DNA of 64,000 nucleotides. Origin: DATJPR01 sp035506295 (lineage in GTDB: Bacteria; Bacteroidota; Ignavibacteria; UBA10030; UBA6906). The DNA is taken from NCBI GenBank assembly GCA_035506295.1, contig DATJPR010000146.1, positions 1 through 64,000 on the forward strand, written 5' to 3'. The notes beneath the pieces are model-generated. The model made no database searches. It worked only from the letters and a program-made list of their open reading frames with translations, and had not been told where the DNA came from. The position numbers were made by a program, and so were the translations under genes. The stretch's first letter is position 1; every line of letters starts with the position of its first letter. Shown piece by piece: positions 1-8,375 of the stretch.

Positions 1-233
1 TTCGTCCCTACGAGCGCGGGCTCCTCGCCGAAATGCACCGTCGCGGACGAGACAATCGGCAGCAAGCCCGAATAACACCGGGCAATTTCATTCTTGAGCC
101 GGTTGTTCCCGCAGTCGTGCGGACACACCGTGCATGATGCAAGGAGAGCATTCAGCTTCGAGACCCGGACGGGAAGCTCCCCGGACTCGAGCAATGCGAG
201 ATACGATGGCCGAATGGTCTGTGATGGAGACAT
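1..233 (-). CDS. PflA-like radical SAM protein (5' end only, cut by window edge)
   Basis: The minus strand is open from an ATG at 233 to the window edge (77 codons). The product carries the cysteine cluster CTVCPHDCGNNRL followed about 30 residues later by HFGEEPALVGT. This is the N-terminal signature of COG1313-type proteins related to pyruvate formate-lyase activase, in which this block precedes the radical SAM CxxxCxxC loop. The radical SAM loop itself lies outside the window, so the enzymatic activity cannot be judged. No clear ribosome binding site at normal distance is visible. The true start could differ by a few codons. Family call is confident, substrate unknown. Confidence 0.75.
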   Translation of the reverse strand, partial: MSPSQTIRPSYLALLESGELPVRVSKLNALLASCTVCPHDCGNNRLKNEIARCYSGLLPIVSSATVHFGEEPALVGT

Positions 234-280
234 GGAATCAATATATGAAAAAAGTCCACCTGAGGCGACTTCCCCGGTCT

Positions 281-315
281 CCGTTCTCTTCCTACGTCCT
301 ACTTCCTGCTTCTTA
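281..315 (-). repeat. Low-complexity purine-rich repeat at the 3' end of the GNAT gene
   Basis: On the minus strand the GNAT gene ends GAG-TAA and runs directly into AGGAAGTAGGACGTAGGAAG-like sequence. The 19-mer GAAGTAGGACGTAGGAAGA (287-305, minus) occurs identically at 57634-57652 on the plus strand after rsmE. The repeat includes the stop codon. Related blocks lie at 9563, 17816, 38120 and 57661. Confidence 0.6.
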
Positions 316-807
316 CTCCAAGCTCGTCTCCGCAACTCGTTCGATCTCCTGCCCGGCGAGTCTATAGAGATGCCATTCTTTCATATGCTTCGCGCCGAAC
401 CTCCGATAGAACTCGATGGCCGGCGTGTTCCAATCCAGCACTGTCCATTCCATTCTCCCACATCCCCTGAGTCGCGCTTCGCGAGCGACGGCACGGAACA
501 GGGAGTATCCTGCTTTCATCTTCCGGTATTCCGGGAGAACAAAGATGTCCTCCAGATACATTGTTGGCAGGGCAAGAAAACTCGAATACGTCTCATAGAC
601 GAACGCATAGCCGACGGGTTTCCCATCGAACTCGGCAAGAAATGCTTCGATCCGGCGACGATCGCCGAACATGTCTTTGATGAGGCGTCTCTTCGCCCCA
701 TCGTCGGGAGGAGTGAGACGCTCATACGCCGCGAGGCCGTCGACGAGTTGGAGAATCGCCGGAGCATCATCGGCAAGGGCCTTTCGTACGCGCACTTCAT
801 TGGGCAT
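313..807 (-). CDS. GNAT family N-acetyltransferase
   Basis: This is a 164-residue single-domain protein of usual GNAT length. It would transfer an acetyl group from acetyl-CoA to an amine. Residues about 85-105 read YLEDIFVLPEYR followed by a KAGYSLF stretch, the acetyl-CoA-binding motif A region in a slightly divergent form. WTVLDWNTPAIEFYRRFGA is the typical GNAT C-terminal motif B. The YSSFL..PTMYLEDI pattern resembles the spermidine/thialysine (SSAT-like) branch, so a polyamine or lysine analogue is a reasonable but unproven substrate. The start ATG at 807 follows AGG at a suitable distance. The gene is monocistronic and divergent from the hydroxylase at 931. Confidence 0.85.
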   Translation of the reverse strand: MPNEVRVRKALADDAPAILQLVDGLAAYERLTPPDDGAKRRLIKDMFGDRRRIEAFLAEFDGKPVGYAFVYETYSSFLALPTMYLEDIFVLPEYRKMKAGYSLFRAVAREARLRGCGRMEWTVLDWNTPAIEFYRRFGAKHMKEWHLYRLAGQEIERVAETSLE

Positions 808-856
808 GTGGAACCTGTACGTTGAAAACGAGTGTTATGCTGTTACCCTCAGCCTG

Positions 857-884
857 TTGACTTTGGGGTGTGAATTCGTAAATT
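857..884 (+). promoter_or_regulatory. Sigma70-like promoter for the hydroxylase gene
   Basis: TTGACT (857-862), a 16-bp spacer and TAAATT (879-884) lie about 45 bp before the ATG at 931. It fits the pattern seen before seven other plus- or minus-strand genes in this window, although those have a 17-bp spacer. Confidence 0.5.
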
Positions 885-930
885 GACAGGAAAATATCAA
901 AGTTTTCGGACACTTTCAGGGAGAACGGCC

Positions 931-1584
931 ATGCCAAAGCTGTTTGTCTCCAATAAAGATGAGTCGGCCCGACTTTTCAAAAGCGATTTCCTCGAGCTCT
1001 TCACGCACGTTCACTGGAGCGTGCCGTTGATAATTTTCGTCCCTGTCGTTGTGTATTCTTTGTATGTCACGATCAGCGAGGGAATCGTAGGGCTCGGCGC
1101 GGGGGTTTCACTGTTCCTGATTGGAGGATTTGTCTGGACGCTTACGGAATATCTCCTCCACAGGTTCGCATTTCACTATCAGCCCAAGAGCGTATGGGGG
1201 CAGAGGATTCACTTCCTCACTCACGGTGTGCATCATGACTACCCGAACGACACGAAACGTCTCGTCATGGTCCCGACGATCAGCATTCCACTCGCCGCGG
1301 TGTTCTACATCGCCTTTGGGCTCATACTCGGGTTCCATTACGTGCCGCCGTTTTTTGCTGGGTTCATTCTCGGATACATCGCCTACGACGAAATTCACTA
1401 CGCGACGCACCATGCGCCGTTCAAGAGCGGCGTGTTCCTGTATCTCAAGCAGCATCACATCCGCCATCACTACGGCAATCCTGACCGCGGCTATGGCGTA
1501 AGCTCGCCGCTCTGGGACCATGTGTTCGGCACGTTGGATGAGAAAGAGAAGGCAGGAGAAAGCGGAAGCAGCGCGACTGCCTAG
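931..1584 (+). CDS. Sterol desaturase / fatty acid hydroxylase family membrane protein
   Basis: The protein has 217 residues and is an integral membrane di-iron enzyme of the FA2H/ERG3 superfamily. Histidine clusters that bind the metals are visible in order: HRFAFH, HGVHHDY, HYATHH and QHHIRHH. Hydrophobic segments surround them, including an N-terminal pair (about 25-70) and a hairpin in the middle (about 115-155). Spacing of the clusters resembles fatty acid 2-hydroxylase (Scs7/FA2H), which hydroxylates acyl chains of sphingolipids. In a bacterium of this type a sphingolipid or hydroxy fatty acid product is plausible but not shown. The start at 931 is chosen because AGGGAG sits 6 bases upstream; an in-frame TTG at 883 overlaps the promoter. 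Confidence 0.85.
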   Translation: MPKLFVSNKDESARLFKSDFLELFTHVHWSVPLIIFVPVVVYSLYVTISEGIVGLGAGVSLFLIGGFVWTLTEYLLHRFAFHYQPKSVWGQRIHFLTHGVHHDYPNDTKRLVMVPTISIPLAAVFYIAFGLILGFHYVPPFFAGFILGYIAYDEIHYATHHAPFKSGVFLYLKQHHIRHHYGNPDRGYGVSSPLWDHVFGTLDEKEKAGESGSSATA

Positions 1585-1610
1585 CTCAGCCTCATCGTGA
1601 TTCATAGTCA

Positions 1611-1650
1611 AACGGCGCTTCTCAAAGCCTGAGAGCGCCGTTCGCCTTTC
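1611..1650 (+). terminator. Hairpin terminator between convergent genes
   Basis: AACGGCGCTtCTCA (1611-1624) pairs with TGAGAGCGCCGTT (1630-1642), giving a 13-bp stem with one bulged T and a 5-base loop, followed by CGCCTTTCT. It sits between the convergent hydroxylase and TlpA genes. The stem base AACGGCG/CGCCGTT is the same as in the hairpin at 26257. Confidence 0.65.
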
Positions 1651-1683
1651 TACCCGTTCCCCCCATCTCCTCCTCTCTTCACT

Positions 1684-3570
1684 CTACTCCGCCAGCAACA
1701 GATCAATCTGTGCCGTCAGTTCGGACATCATCTGCTCTTCACCATAGAACCCGACGCTCTTGAACGCGATGTTCCCCTTTTTGTCGATGATGAATTTCGT
1801 GGGGATCCCGTCAACGCCATAGCGATCGACCGTCTCCAGATCCAGCAAGACCGGGAACGTGTATTTGTTCTCGGCGATGAACTTCTTCACTAGCTCCGTC
1901 CGTTCAATTCCGCCAACGCGCTCCCAGGTATTCAACGCGAGGATCCTGACATTCGGATTCGACGCATAATGATCGTATACCTTTTGAAGCGCAGGGAACG
2001 ACATCTTGCACGGGCCGCACCACGTCGCCCAGAAGTCGATGACGACGACCTTCCCCTTGAGGTCTGCAAGCTTCACGGTCTGCCCGTCCAAGCCTTTGAG
2101 CTCAAAGGGGATTTCCGGCGTTGACATTCTGCCTTTGAGGACTTTTTCTATCGCGTCTCCTTCCGCTTTCGTCTTTGATGCGGCAAGGATGTCCTCGAAT
2201 CCTTTGAGAGAGCCGTTGACTTTGGCGTACGCCTCCTTATAGTACCGGAGGATTTCATCGTTCGTCTTTCCGGATTCCACCGACTCCTTTCCCACCGCAG
2301 CAGACTTCGAATATTTCCCCTCGTGGTTGTAGGTCATGAGAAGTCGACCTGTAATATCCGGAGTTTCCCCCTTTGTCGCATGGTAGGCGCCTTCGAATGC
2401 CGTCTCTGCCTCCGCGAATCTGCCCAGCTTATAGAGTCCGAAGCCGTACGTGTCGAGAACCATTGCCCGATCTCCCTCAACACTCTCATCCCATTGCCGT
2501 TTCGACATATAGTGCGGGCGAATGGAATCCGGAGGGTTGGTTGCTTCGTCGACCCCCCGCTTTGCGAGCGCTGTCGCTTTCTCCAGGTTCTCTCCCTTCT
2601 CGATCCAATCCCAGGCGACCTCGTTGAAGAAGTTCGTCCGCAGACCCGACATTCTTTCGATGAAGGCGGCGGCTTTGTCCAGTTGTTTCGACTGAATCAG
2701 GGAGCTGAAAACCGTTCCTTGAATCATCAAGCGATCGTCACCTGACGGAGAAAAATCGCTCAGATACTGCATCCCGAGCTCCGCCTTCTTCCCGGGGTCC
2801 TGCACCATCGTCATCTCCTTTTGCCGCACGGAGCGAGCAACGGGACCCCGGGGCTTCGTCTGCAGAGCGGCCGCTTGGATGGAGTCCGCCAACCCCGTTT
2901 CTCCTACATCCGAAAGCCAGGGCAAGAGTGCGGCCATCGCTTCTTCATTGGATCGGAATCTCTCGTAGCAGGAATCGACGGTAGGTCGGAGATCCGGCTT
3001 CGCGTCGGAGCCTCTCGCCCGGCGGGTCTGAATTGTCAACTCCTCGACACAGGCACGCCAGTTGTCCGGGTACAGGGACCTTTCCGATCTTGCGGCGTTC
3101 AAGGCAGCCGCGTAGTCCTTTTCAAGTTTAAAATCTCCAATATGCGCCCCCGAAAGGAAATTCGCTTCCATCGTTCTTGCGTTCTCCAACGGTCGACCGT
3201 CCTGACCATAGACGATCGTGGACCATGCGTTGCCGTTGTTGTTGTCCCGCTGATCACCGGATGCCGCGACAAAGAGAATCAATCGGGCCTCCAGATCCTT
3301 GAGCACGAAGCTGCCTTCCCAGGAGTTTCCTGACTTCGTGAGTGACACGGTTTCAAGATCCGGCAGGCCTTTGGCAGGCACCAGCATAGCTTCGACCGTG
3401 AGGTCCTTCCCGTCTTTGAACACAGCACCAGCGGCTGTGCCGTCGTAGATGACTGTGATCCGATCGCCGATTCTTGGTTTGGCCGGATCGATTCTTAAGA
3501 CTTGAGCTGAGAGCAGGTATGGCACCAGCATGGCTGGAACCATGAGGAGTAGCGCTCGTTGCAGGCTCAC
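1684..3570 (-). CDS. Large secreted TlpA-type thioredoxin protein
   Basis: The 628-residue protein begins with a signal peptide (hydrophobic LLLMVPAMLVPYLLSAQ) and is therefore periplasmic or membrane-attached. The central 350 residues are helical and repeat-like without a domain I can name. The last 130 residues form a TlpA/AhpC-TSA thioredoxin fold with the redox motif FWATWCGPCKMS near residue 515 and the cis-Pro region DGIPTKFIIDKKG. The likely role is thiol-disulfide exchange on exported proteins. Such long N-terminal extensions are common in TlpA proteins of the Bacteroidota. The start is GTG at 3570 because AAGGAGG lies 5 bases upstream; an ATG further upstream has no such site. It follows the TPR gene by 63 bases on the same strand. 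Confidence 0.85.
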   Translation of the reverse strand: MSLQRALLLMVPAMLVPYLLSAQVLRIDPAKPRIGDRITVIYDGTAAGAVFKDGKDLTVEAMLVPAKGLPDLETVSLTKSGNSWEGSFVLKDLEARLILFVAASGDQRDNNNGNAWSTIVYGQDGRPLENARTMEANFLSGAHIGDFKLEKDYAAALNAARSERSLYPDNWRACVEELTIQTRRARGSDAKPDLRPTVDSCYERFRSNEEAMAALLPWLSDVGETGLADSIQAAALQTKPRGPVARSVRQKEMTMVQDPGKKAELGMQYLSDFSPSGDDRLMIQGTVFSSLIQSKQLDKAAAFIERMSGLRTNFFNEVAWDWIEKGENLEKATALAKRGVDEATNPPDSIRPHYMSKRQWDESVEGDRAMVLDTYGFGLYKLGRFAEAETAFEGAYHATKGETPDITGRLLMTYNHEGKYSKSAAVGKESVESGKTNDEILRYYKEAYAKVNGSLKGFEDILAASKTKAEGDAIEKVLKGRMSTPEIPFELKGLDGQTVKLADLKGKVVVIDFWATWCGPCKMSFPALQKVYDHYASNPNVRILALNTWERVGGIERTELVKKFIAENKYTFPVLLDLETVDRYGVDGIPTKFIIDKKGNIAFKSVGFYGEEQMMSELTAQIDLLLAE

Positions 3571-3633
3571 GGGTACCTCCTTGAATGATTTGAGAGGGCA
3601 GAACACTTCCGTCCACGGCTGTGAATGAACCGA

Positions 3634-4923
3634 CTACTTCGTGTTGAGAAGACTCAGCCTCTTCCTGGCAACAGCGACGCGTTCCTTATCGCTCTCAGCG
3701 GACTTCGGCGCGTTGAGGAAGGCTGAGTAGAGTTTCTTCGCCTGATCGTATTGATTGAGTTGATCACAACAGAATGCCTGATAGAAAATGGACGCGGTCC
3801 TCCCGGGATCGAAGAGCACCGCCTTGCGATAGCTCTCCTTCGCTTCGGCGAAGTGGTTGCCGCCAAGCTGAAGAGCCCCTATCCGCTCATAGACCGCCCC
3901 GACATCGGCCGGGTTCATGACCTTTATCGCCTTCCGAAGGCAGGCGATCGCCCGAGCGATGGAGTCGATGCACGAATAGCTGATCCCCATATTGATGAAG
4001 ATCCCCGGATTGTCGGGTTCGAGTTCTGCAGCGGCCTGATAAGCCACGATGGACGAGTCATAGAGTTTGCGTTGAAAGCACATTGACCCGAGGTGACCGA
4101 ATGCCAGGACATTTGTCGTGTCCGCAAGCGTCGCTCTTCTGAAGTAGTCTGCGGCATCATCGGGCACGCTCAGCTTTTCCTCACAAAGCCCCGCTTTGAA
4201 CAGGATCTCGCTGTTCCATGGTTGTGCCTTTGCGGCAGCGCTGAACAGCCGGAGAGCATCCTGATATTCCTTTTTGCCTAAGTAGATTGCACCCAGCTCC
4301 GCCATCACGGATACGTTCGTTGGGTTCAACGCAAGACTCGTCGCGAGCATCGTACGTGCCGAGTCGCTTTTCCCGAGGTTCTTCAGCGCCGTCCCCGCCT
4401 GCGCATACAATCCGGCGTTGCGCGGGGAAGCGAGAATGGCGCGGTCGAACACCTCCACGGCTTCGGCGTATTTCCTCTTCTTCATCAGGATGGTGCCGAG
4501 CCCCTGGAGCGCGGGGAGAAGGCTGGAGTCTCTCTTCACGACCTCGCGGTAGAGTTTTTCGGCTTCATCTGATCGCCCCTGCCCGTCGAGCAATTCCGCA
4601 AGCTGCAGGCGCACGCGCAGGGAAGTCGAATCGGAAATCAGTGCGCGGCGGAACTCCTTTTCTGCATTCCGCAGATCGCCCAGTCCAAGATGAACCGTCG
4701 CGATGTTCTGCAGGAGTCCGGGTCGCGCCGAATCGCTGACGGCAAGAAACGCGGCAAGGGCCTGCTGGTACCGTCCCTCGCCATAGAGGATAAGTCCGCT
4801 CGAGAAGAGGCTGTCGTCCCTCGCATGCTCAGGACGTGCTGTCGTGAGATTCTGCGCGAACGCCTCATGGACGAGAACGAACAAGAGAAGAAGCGCGATC
4901 GCAAGGCGGATGAGATTTCCCAT
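3634..4923 (-). CDS. Secreted tetratricopeptide repeat protein
   Basis: The 429-residue protein starts with a clear signal peptide (MGNLIRLAIALLLLFVLVHEAFAQ) and is then almost wholly built of TPR units. Recurrent patterns such as Y.EA...F..A....P and LG......A...F..A run from about residue 45 to the end, giving roughly ten units. TPR arrays are protein-binding scaffolds; no catalytic domain is present. The ATG at 4923 is preferred to a longer upstream frame because AGGAG precedes it and the signal peptide starts there. It lies at the end of the long minus-strand hydrogenase cluster, 17 bases after the 113-residue gene, and could be co-transcribed with it and with the TlpA gene. Confidence 0.85.
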   Translation of the reverse strand: MGNLIRLAIALLLLFVLVHEAFAQNLTTARPEHARDDSLFSSGLILYGEGRYQQALAAFLAVSDSARPGLLQNIATVHLGLGDLRNAEKEFRRALISDSTSLRVRLQLAELLDGQGRSDEAEKLYREVVKRDSSLLPALQGLGTILMKKRKYAEAVEVFDRAILASPRNAGLYAQAGTALKNLGKSDSARTMLATSLALNPTNVSVMAELGAIYLGKKEYQDALRLFSAAAKAQPWNSEILFKAGLCEEKLSVPDDAADYFRRATLADTTNVLAFGHLGSMCFQRKLYDSSIVAYQAAAELEPDNPGIFINMGISYSCIDSIARAIACLRKAIKVMNPADVGAVYERIGALQLGGNHFAEAKESYRKAVLFDPGRTASIFYQAFCCDQLNQYDQAKKLYSAFLNAPKSAESDKERVAVARKRLSLLNTK

Positions 4924-4940
4924 TGCGGGGCTCCTGGGTG

Positions 4941-5282
4941 CTAGACCTCCACTTTTTCTGTTCGAGGATCCCAGCGCAGCAGCACGCGGTACATTTCGAC
5001 ACACTGGCTGAGATCGGGTTTGGTCGACAAATACAATTCCCCCAGGATTTCCCTGAAGCGGCAAAGCTCCTTGCGCTTTCGCGACCACTGAGGGTCATCG
5101 GCGCATAGATCAAGGAGCTCGAAAGCGCGCTCGAAGCATTCCTTCGCATCGCCCACCTCACCGGACCGGAGAAAGACCTTCGCCCTCGCAAATTCCGATC
5201 CCACCATGAGTATCTGCTTGTCCAAAGAGTAGCGAACCCATCGTTCCAACGTGAGGGACTTGTGATGGCGCATGTTGGTCAT
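4941..5282 (-). CDS. Conserved-looking hypothetical protein, 113 aa
   Basis: I do not recognise this protein. It is 113 residues long, charged and predicted mostly helical, with a TPR-like central stretch (EFARAKVFLRSGEVGDAKEC) and a second helix pair ending in EMYRVLLRWDP. No signal peptide or membrane segment is present, so it is probably cytoplasmic. The start at 5282 forms an ATGA overlap with the stop of the DUF5674 gene, which implies translational coupling. An ATG 15 bases upstream is an alternative. The coupling suggests that it works with the DUF5674 protein. Its place at the tail of the hyp operon may or may not be functional. Confidence 0.6.
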   Translation of the reverse strand: MTNMRHHKSLTLERWVRYSLDKQILMVGSEFARAKVFLRSGEVGDAKECFERAFELLDLCADDPQWSRKRKELCRFREILGELYLSTKPDLSQCVEMYRVLLRWDPRTEKVEV

Positions 5283-5641
5283 CCCAGATTCACCCATCGT
5301 GCAATCGTCGTGTCCACCTTCTTCCGAATTTGTGCGGAGGCGATTTCCATTCCAGGATTGTCCGCTGATGCCCGGATATTGATGAGGGAGGTGTATTCGA
5401 TGCGCCCAGGCTCACTCCACGGCAGGAGATTCCCACCCCAGAGGTCTTCCTGACGCGATCCTGTTTCCAGGAGGAGTGCCTCGGCATCAGCGTTCATTTC
5501 CCCTCCCAACGCAACGCGTTCCTGCGCGATATCGACGACGAACTTTATGATACCGGCAAACGGATTGTTCCGAAAAGAGTCGATTTCCTTGCGCCCAAGG
5601 GGCTGCGTCGGGATAACAATGGGAAGACGCACATCGCTCAT
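5279..5641 (-). CDS. DUF5674 family protein
   Basis: This 120-residue cytoplasmic protein matches what I recall of DUF5674: the core block GGEMNADAEALLLETGSRQE, then DLWGGNLLP and later RIEYTSLINIRAS. Family function is not known. The start ATG at 5641 follows AAGGA at 7 bases and leaves 16 bases after the hypE stop; a longer frame would overlap hypE. It sits directly downstream of hypE and is coupled to the 113-residue gene, so it is likely to be transcribed with the hydrogenase maturation genes. Confidence 0.7.
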   Translation of the reverse strand: MSDVRLPIVIPTQPLGRKEIDSFRNNPFAGIIKFVVDIAQERVALGGEMNADAEALLLETGSRQEDLWGGNLLPWSEPGRIEYTSLINIRASADNPGMEIASAQIRKKVDTTIARWVNLG

Positions 5642-5657
5642 GAGGAAGTCCTTGGCT

Positions 5658-6728
5658 TCAACAAATTCTCGGCAACTGCTCACCCGAGAGCATGTCCACC
5701 ACACGGCTGCCGCCGATGGTGGTTTTCATCACGACGGTCCCGGGATGCTCGGCCACGACTCGGCCGATGATCGCCGATTCCCTCCCCGCGGGATGACCGC
5801 GCATTGAGGCAAGGACGCGGTCGGCATGCGTGGGAGGAACAAACGCGAGGAGTTTTCCTTCATTCGCGACGTAGAGGGGGTCGAATCCCAGGATCTCACA
5901 GGCTCCTCGCACCTCATCCGGAATCGGGATTGCGGATTCCTCCAAGAGAATGCCGGCATTCGCGGACTTCGCGATCTCGTTCGTCGCGCTCGCGACGCCT
6001 CCTCTCGTCGGATCGCGGAGAACGTGGATGTCGGGGCAGGCATCGAGCATCGCGGCGACCAGGCCGTTGAGAGCCATCGTATCGCTCCTGATCCGGGTCT
6101 CGAACTCCAGCCCTTCACGCACCGACATGATCGCCATCCCGTGGAGACCGATCGGACCGTTGACGAGAATGGCATCACCAGGCGTCGCGCGATCGGGGCG
6201 TATGTGCACGCCTTGACGGACAGCTCCGATCCCGCTCGTATTGATGAAGATCCCGTCTCCTTTCCCTTTGTCGACGACTTTCGTGTCACCCGTTACGAGT
6301 GAGACTCCCGCGCTTGCAGCTGCCCGTTGCATGGAGAGGACGACCTTCCAGAGTTCATCCAGCGGGAACCCCTCCTCAAGAATGAAGGCGGACGAGAGAT
6401 ATTTCGGTTCGGCGCCGCACATCGCAATGTCGTTGATCGTGCCGTTCACGGCAAGCTCACCGATCGTGCCGCCGGGGAAGACGATCGGTTTGACCACGTA
6501 CGAATCCGTGGACATGGCAATCCGTGCGCCGCCGATATCGATGATCGCGCCGTCATGGAGCCGCGCGAGCTCGGGATTGCTGAACTGCGGCAGGAAGATC
6601 TTCTCGATCAATTGTTGTGTGAGTTTTCCACCGCCGCCGTGGGCGAGCAGGATCTGCGGATACTCAGAGATCGGGATCGGACACGCGGGTCCCTGAGCGA
6701 AATCGAAATCCGGATTGCCGGGGTTCAA
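5658..6728 (-). CDS. hypE: Hydrogenase maturation carbamoyl dehydratase HypE
   Basis: HypE (356 residues, normal length) accepts a carbamoyl group from HypF on its C-terminal cysteine and dehydrates it with ATP to a thiocyanate, the source of the CN ligands of the [NiFe] active site. The C-terminus reads PRIC, which is the required terminal Pro-Arg-Ile-Cys. Further family marks are LLAHGGGGKLTQQLIEK at the N-terminus, LVTGDTKVV and VLRDPTRGGVASATNEIA, as in PurM-like ATP-binding folds. The N-terminus has about 25 extra residues. The start overlaps the MFS gene stop by 4 bases (ATGA), so the two are probably translated together. Confidence 0.95.
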   Translation of the reverse strand: MNPGNPDFDFAQGPACPIPISEYPQILLAHGGGGKLTQQLIEKIFLPQFSNPELARLHDGAIIDIGGARIAMSTDSYVVKPIVFPGGTIGELAVNGTINDIAMCGAEPKYLSSAFILEEGFPLDELWKVVLSMQRAAASAGVSLVTGDTKVVDKGKGDGIFINTSGIGAVRQGVHIRPDRATPGDAILVNGPIGLHGMAIMSVREGLEFETRIRSDTMALNGLVAAMLDACPDIHVLRDPTRGGVASATNEIAKSANAGILLEESAIPIPDEVRGACEILGFDPLYVANEGKLLAFVPPTHADRVLASMRGHPAGRESAIIGRVVAEHPGTVVMKTTIGGSRVVDMLSGEQLPRIC

Positions 6729-7888
6729 GAATGCATCTCACGCGGTTGTTGGACAAACACCAGAAGCGCCGTGGCCAGCGCGGTAAGGACGAGTGACACC
6801 ACCAGCGGCAGAGTCGGCGAGACCCTGTCCCAGAGAAATCCCGCAAGGAACGATGACGGCAGCGCGCACAATCCCACCACCATCTGGAAGCCGCCCAGCG
6901 TGCTCGCCCTCAAGTCGGCCGGGCACAGCTCCGACACGAGCGCCTTCTGCACCGGCTCGAGAGCCGCTTTGTGCGTCCCGTACAGCGCGAACGCAGCGAC
7001 CATCGTCGCGACGGATCGCTCGATCAGGAGAATCCCGCATACGGCTCCCCACAGGACGAAAGAGAGAGCAAGGACCGTCCGACGCCCAAGACTGTCGGAC
7101 AAGCGCCCAAACGGCAACGAGAGCAGCGACGCCATCAACGTGAACAAGAGATAAAGCAGCGGCGTCATCACCTGCGGCACGCCGCCCTCAATGGCATAGA
7201 GCATTAAGAAAGAATAGCTGAAGGAAGCGAGCGAAAACAACGCGTTCAAAATCAGATACACCGTGAAGTTCCGGTCGAGCCGCTGGAAGGACAATCCCTT
7301 GAAGATCTTTCCTTCCGCCACAGGCTTCTCATGGATCTTGGAGATGACGAGGGCGACGGCGAGCAGAGATGGTACGGCAGCGATCATGAACAGCGTGCTG
7401 TACCCCAGGTGAAGAAACGCCATGCAAAAGATGATGCCGAAGACGGCGCCGAGGTTGTCCATCGACCGCAGCAGCCCGAAATTCCTTCCGCGATTCTGGT
7501 CCGTGGAGGCGTCCGCCACCATCGCATCGCGAGGAGAACCGCGCATCTTGCCGGCGCGGTCGAGGATGCGGCACGGGATCAATTGCGGCCAGGCGACGGA
7601 AAGCGCGTAGCCTGCACGGGAGACTGCGCCGAAGAGATAGCCCAGCCAGATGAAGACTTTGCGCTTCCTGAATCGATCGGAGAGGTATCCCGAGACGGCC
7701 TGCGAGATGGAGACGAGCGCTTCGCCGAGCCCGTCGATCAGCCCGAGCATCTCTTTGTTTGCGCCGAGCGAGGTGACAAAGAACGGCCAGACAGGGTAGA
7801 TCGTATCGGAACCGAAATCGTTCAGGAAGGACGCGGCGGCAAACGTCCGGATCGTGGATCGGGACTCGTCGTGGGCGTCGTTGTTCAT
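6725..7888 (-). CDS. Major facilitator superfamily transporter inside the hyp cluster
   Basis: The 387-residue protein has about 12 hydrophobic segments and the MFS loop motif GYLSDRFRKRK after helix 2. The segment RILDRAGKMRGSPRDAMVAD matches a conserved motif of one MFS branch of unknown substrate. It lies between the CoA-binding gene (3 bases upstream) and hypE (4-base overlap), so it is firmly embedded in the hydrogenase maturation operon. A role in nickel, formate or another metabolite exchange linked to hydrogenase is possible but unsupported by any substrate motif. It is not a member of the NiCoT or CbiMNQO families. Confidence 0.85.
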   Translation of the reverse strand: MNNDAHDESRSTIRTFAAASFLNDFGSDTIYPVWPFFVTSLGANKEMLGLIDGLGEALVSISQAVSGYLSDRFRKRKVFIWLGYLFGAVSRAGYALSVAWPQLIPCRILDRAGKMRGSPRDAMVADASTDQNRGRNFGLLRSMDNLGAVFGIIFCMAFLHLGYSTLFMIAAVPSLLAVALVISKIHEKPVAEGKIFKGLSFQRLDRNFTVYLILNALFSLASFSYSFLMLYAIEGGVPQVMTPLLYLLFTLMASLLSLPFGRLSDSLGRRTVLALSFVLWGAVCGILLIERSVATMVAAFALYGTHKAALEPVQKALVSELCPADLRASTLGGFQMVVGLCALPSSFLAGFLWDRVSPTLPLVVSLVLTALATALLVFVQQPREMHS

Positions 7889-7891
7889 GGA

Positions 7892-8362
7892 CTACATCAC
7901 CTTCCCGGGAACATGCGGAAGTCTTCCGGCGAGTCTGCGGACTGCCCGGTGGAGCCGGTGCGGGAAACTCACCTCAGAGAGATACATCATGAGACATTCG
8001 CCGTGCGTTTCTGCCAGGTGGTGTTCAGAACAGAACGTGATCGCGTCTGCGGATTCCGATCTTTGCTGGATCCAAATATTCCTGATGCCCGCGGCGTACG
8101 CCTCTCGAACGACAATGGCACACTCTTCGGGAGGGACGGCCACGACGATTCCGTCCACTCTTCCCTCAAGCTCGCCGATGGATGTCGTCATCACGACACC
8201 GTCGATCGAGCCCCCGTTGCGATTGACGGGAACGACGACGGAATAGCGTTTCACAAGCTCTCGATACAAGCTCGCTCCGAAATTCTTCCCGGTGCGCGAG
8301 ACGCCGATCACGCCGAGATGGTGAAGTTCAAGGAATCGTGCAATGCTTGCACCCTTGTCCAT
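7892..8362 (-). CDS. CoA-binding domain protein (YccU-like)
   Basis: The 156-residue protein has a Rossmann-type CoA-binding fold: HHLGVIGVSRTGKNFGASLY near the N-terminus, VVPVNRNG in the second strand and IRNIWIQQRSESADA later. It corresponds to the small CoA-binding proteins related to succinyl-CoA synthetase alpha N-terminal domains. Function of the family is not settled. The start at 8362 is chosen over an upstream frame of poor coding quality; AGGGG precedes it. It lies between hypD and the MFS gene. A second, more canonical paralogue is at 55136. Confidence 0.75.
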   Translation of the reverse strand: MDKGASIARFLELHHLGVIGVSRTGKNFGASLYRELVKRYSVVVPVNRNGGSIDGVVMTTSIGELEGRVDGIVVAVPPEECAIVVREAYAAGIRNIWIQQRSESADAITFCSEHHLAETHGECLMMYLSEVSFPHRLHRAVRRLAGRLPHVPGKVM

Positions 8363-8375
8363 GTGACGCCCCTGT